From the NCBI GenBank assembly GCA_024803745.1, contig JANJXV010000043.1:1199501-1263500 (forward strand): DNA of 64,000 bases, read 5' to 3'. Numbering within the stretch: position 1 is the first letter of the stretch; every line of letters begins with the position of its first letter. Below, one piece after another: positions 61,301 to 64,000 of the stretch. The notes below the pieces were generated by a model that saw nothing but the letters and a program-made list of their open reading frames with translations, searched no databases and had not been told where the DNA came from. Source of the DNA: Megascapheus bottae. Its lineage: Eukaryota; Chordata; Mammalia; Rodentia; Geomyidae. The position numbers were made by a program, and so were the translations under genes.

Positions 61301-64000
61301 GTTTAGGGTTAGGTTAGGGTTACACTGAGGGTGAGGGTGAGGATGAGGGTTAGGGTTAGGTTTATGTTTAGGATTAGGGTTTGGATTACCATTAGGGTTA
61401 GGGTTAGGGTGAGGTTTAGGTGAGGGTAAGGGTTAGGGTTAGGGTTAGGGTGATGTTGAGGATTTGGGTGAGGGTGAGGGATAGGGTAAGGGTTAGAGTT
61501 AGGGTAAGGTTTACGGTTAGGGTTAGGCTTAGAGAGAGGGTTAGAGTGAGTGTGTGGCTTAAGGTTACGGTTAGGGTTACGGTTAGGATTAGGAAGGCTT
61601 AGTGTTAGGGTTAGGTTTAGGGTTATGGTTAGGTTTAGCGTTAGGGTTGGGGTTAGGGTTAGGCCGAAGATGAGGGTTAGGGTTAGGGTTAGCGTTTGCG
61701 TTAGGTCGAGGATTAGGGTTAGGTTTAGGATTAGGGTGAGGGTGAGTGTTAGTGTTAGGGTGAGAGTGAGGGTTAGGATGAGGGTTATTGTGAGGGTGAG
61801 GGTTTGGGTGAGGGTGAGGGTTAGCGTTACGGTTACCGTTACGAATAGGTTTATGTTGAAGCTTAGGGTTATGGTTATGGTTTGGGTAAGGATGAAGATC
61901 AGGGTGAGAATGAGGGTTGGGGTGAGTGTGAGGCTTCGCGTTAGGGTTAGGGTTAGTGTTAGGGTTAGGGTTAGGAACTCTCAGTGTTAGGGTTAGGTTT
62001 AGCGTTATGGTTATAGTTAGCGTTAGGGTTAGGGTGAAGGTGCGGGTTAGGGCGAGGGTTAGGGTTAGTGTTTGGGTTAGCATTTGGGTTATGATTAGGG
62101 TTAGGGTTTGGGTTAGGTTTAGGTTTAGGGTGAGGGAGAGCATGAGGTGACGGTTAGGGTTATGGTGAGGGTGAGGGTGAGGGTTAGGGTGAGGTTTAGG
62201 GTGAAGGTGAGGGTTAGAGTGAGGATTACTATTAGGGTTAAGGTTAGGTTTAGGGTGAGGGTTAGGTTTAGGGGTAGGTTTAGGCTTAGGGTGAGGGTTA
62301 GGGTTAAGGGTTAGAGTTAGGTTTAGGGACCCTTACAGTTAGGGTGAGATTATGGTTATGGTTAGGGTTATGTTTCGGTTAAGGTGTAGGGCTAGTTTTA
62401 GTATTTGGGTTAGGGTTAGGGTTAGGGTAAGGATGAGGGTTAGGGTTAGGGTGAGGGTGAGGGTTAGGTTCGTGTTAGTGTTAGGGTTATGTTTAGGTTT
62501 AGGGATAGTTTTAGGTTTAGGGTTATGGTTAGGGTGTGGGTTAGGGTTAGTGTTAGGGTTAGAGTTAGGTTTAGGGTGAGGGTGAGGGTGAGGTTTAGAG
62601 TTAGGGTTAGTGTTGGGGATAGGGTTTGTTTTAGGATTAGGGTTAGGGTTAGGGTATGGGTTAGGGTTAGGGTTAGGTTTAGGGTGAGGGTGAGGGTGAG
62701 GGTGAGGTTTAGGGTGAGGGTTAGGGTTAGATTTAGGGTTAGGGTTAAGGTGAGAGTTAGGGTTAGGGTGAGGGTGAGGGTGAGGTTTAGGGTTAGGGTT
62801 AGTGTTGGGGATAGGGTTTGTTTTAGGATTAGGGTTAGGGTTAGGGTATGGGTTAGGGTTATTGTTAGGTTTAGGGTGAGGGTGAGGGTGAGGTTTAGGG
62901 TGAGGGTTAGGGTTAGGTTTAGGGTTAGGGTTAAGGTGAGAGTTAGGGTTAGGGTTAGGGTGAGGGTTAGGTTTAGGGTGAGGTTTAGGGTGAGGTTGAG
63001 TGTGAGGGTGAGGCTTAGGGTTAGGTTACGGTTAGGGTTAGACTGTGGGTGAGGGTGAGGATGAGAGTTAGGGTTAGGGTTAGGTTAGGGTTAGGGTTTT
63101 GGGTTAGCGTTAGGGTTAGGGTTAGGGTAAGGTTTAGTTGAGGGTTAGGGTTAAGGTTAGGCTGAGGATTACAGTTAGGGTTAGGTTTAGGGTTAGGCTG
63201 AGGGTTACGGTTAGGGTTAGTGTTAGGGTTAAGGTGAGGTTGAGGGTTAGGGTAAGGGTGAGGTATAGGGTTAGGCTTAGAGTTAGGGTTAGGCTTAGGC
63301 TTAGTGTTAGGGTTAGGAACCCTTAGTGTTATGGTTAGGTTTAGGGTTATGTTTTGGGTTAGCATTAGGGTTGGGTTTAGAGTTAGGTGAAGGTGACGGT
63401 TAGGGCGAGGATTAGGGTTAGGGTTTCGGTAAGGGTTAGCATTTGGGTTAGGGTGAGGGTTATGGTTAGGTTTAGGTTTAGGATAATGGTGAGGGTTAGG
63501 GTTAGGGTGAGGGTGAGTGTTAGGGTGAGGGTTAGGGTGAGGGTTAGGGTTAGGGTTAGTGTTAGGGTTAGGGTGAAGTTTAGGGTGAGCGTGAGGGTTA
63601 GGGTGAGTCTGAAGCTTCAGGGTAGGGTTAGGTTTAGGGTTAGGCTTAGTGTTAGTAACCCTTAGTGTTCGAGTTAAGTTTAGGGTTAAGGTTAGTGTTA
63701 GCGTTAGGGTTAGGTTTAGAGTTAGGGTGAAGGTGAGGCTTAGGGCAAGGGTTAGGGTTAGGGTTAGGGTTAGCATTTGGGTTAGGGTGAGGGTTAGGGT
63801 TAGGTTTAGGGTTAGGGTGAGCATTAGGGTGAGGGTGAGGGTTAGGGTGAGGTTTAGTGTGAGGGTGAGGGTTAGGGTGAGGATGAGTGTTAGGGTCTGG
63901 GTTACCATTAGGGATAGGCTTGGGGTGAGGCTTAGGGTTAAGGTGAAGTTTAGGGTGAGGGTGAGGTTTGGGGTTAGATTTAGGGTTAGGGTTAGGGTTA
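55362..64000 (+). repeat. G-rich TTAGGG-type satellite to the window end
   Basis: Degenerate hexamers throughout, no gene. Headers or diverged headers occur near 55453, 56990, 57998, 58826, 59349, 60635, 61128, 61974, 62325, 63317 and 63657. Their spacing (0.3-1.5 kb) is tighter than in the first 8 kb. Local tandem duplications include 60 bp at 55581/55641 ('TTATGTATA...GGTT'), ~303 bp at 59601/59904 ('TAATAGGGTTATGTATAGGG') and ~192 bp at 62611/62803. A weak 'GTTATGTATA' mark recurs at several sites. Confidence 0.92.
62590..62973 (+). repeat. 192-bp tandem duplication in satellite
   Basis: 'TGTTGGGGATAGGGTTTGTT' occurs at 62611 and 62803, and the following ~170 bp keep the same variant order. 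This is a recent local expansion step. Confidence 0.82.

Noticed and set aside
1..64000. A true chromosome end (functional telomere)
   Set aside because: Hexamers are highly degenerate, the array continues at both window edges, contains old L1s and flips strand. It fits an interstitial satellite.
1..64000. CRISPR array, operon, prophage or other prokaryotic system
   Set aside because: Repeats are contiguous hexamers without unique spacers, and the elements present (L1, SINE, ERV) are mammalian.

Overview
The window is rodent genomic DNA, made almost entirely of a degenerate TTAGGG/TGAGGG satellite with mobile elements embedded in it. No host protein-coding gene, tRNA, rRNA or CRISPR array is visible. 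Four things point to a rodent, most plausibly a geomyoid such as a kangaroo rat or pocket mouse: L1 retrotransposons with rodent-like 3' UTRs, a dimeric ID-like SINE (tRNA-derived), class II (betaretrovirus-like) endogenous retroviruses (ERVs), and the satellite itself. The satellite fits the established fact that the kangaroo-rat HS-alpha satellite is built on TTAGGG and its variants. The species call is inference.

Layout. 1-7940: G-rich (TTAGGG on +) satellite. 7941-13399: a minus-strand L1, split by a ~612-bp insert that is flanked by 113-bp direct repeats. 13400-17946: satellite in the opposite orientation (CCCTAA on +). 17947-19138: a second minus-strand L1 piece, followed by GC-rich ~106-bp tandem units (19139-19520, probably L1 5' UTR monomers) and a SINE (19526-19714). 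At 19744-19771 the satellite flips back to G-rich at a 12-bp-arm palindrome. The rest is G-rich satellite interrupted by three plus-strand ERVs, each with TG...CA LTRs and a 6-bp target-site duplication made of satellite sequence: ERV-1 21431-27930, ERV-2 38109-46151 and ERV-3 48952-55361.

The ERVs. ERV-1 has identical 312-bp LTRs but a badly broken, mosaic interior. ERV-2 (460-bp LTRs, 2 differences) keeps a gag capsid/nucleocapsid frame, an in-frame gag-pro frameshift site, a dUTPase and an envelope TM segment, but has lost protease and most of pol. ERV-1 and ERV-2 share a tRNA-Lys primer site, a misplaced reverse-transcriptase fragment and a ~3-kb non-coding block containing an ID-like SINE unit. 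ERV-3 (543/544-bp LTRs) is a different lineage. It has a perfect tRNA-Met primer site, a gag interrupted by one in-frame TAG, an aspartic protease, an 891-codon pol frame with all catalytic residues visible, almost no env, and a duplicated motif before the 3' LTR that strongly resembles the NXF1-binding constitutive transport element of type-D retroviruses. ERV-1 also carries gag sequence of the ERV-3 type, so it is a recombinant.

How it fits together. The satellite acts as a landing site for young LTR elements. ERV-3 looks like the most nearly autonomous element here. ERV-1 and ERV-2 look like passengers that needed proteins supplied in trans. Long dipeptide-repeat reading frames (Val-Arg, Leu-Gly, Thr-Leu, Asn-Pro) throughout the satellite follow automatically from a 6-bp repeat and are not annotated as genes.
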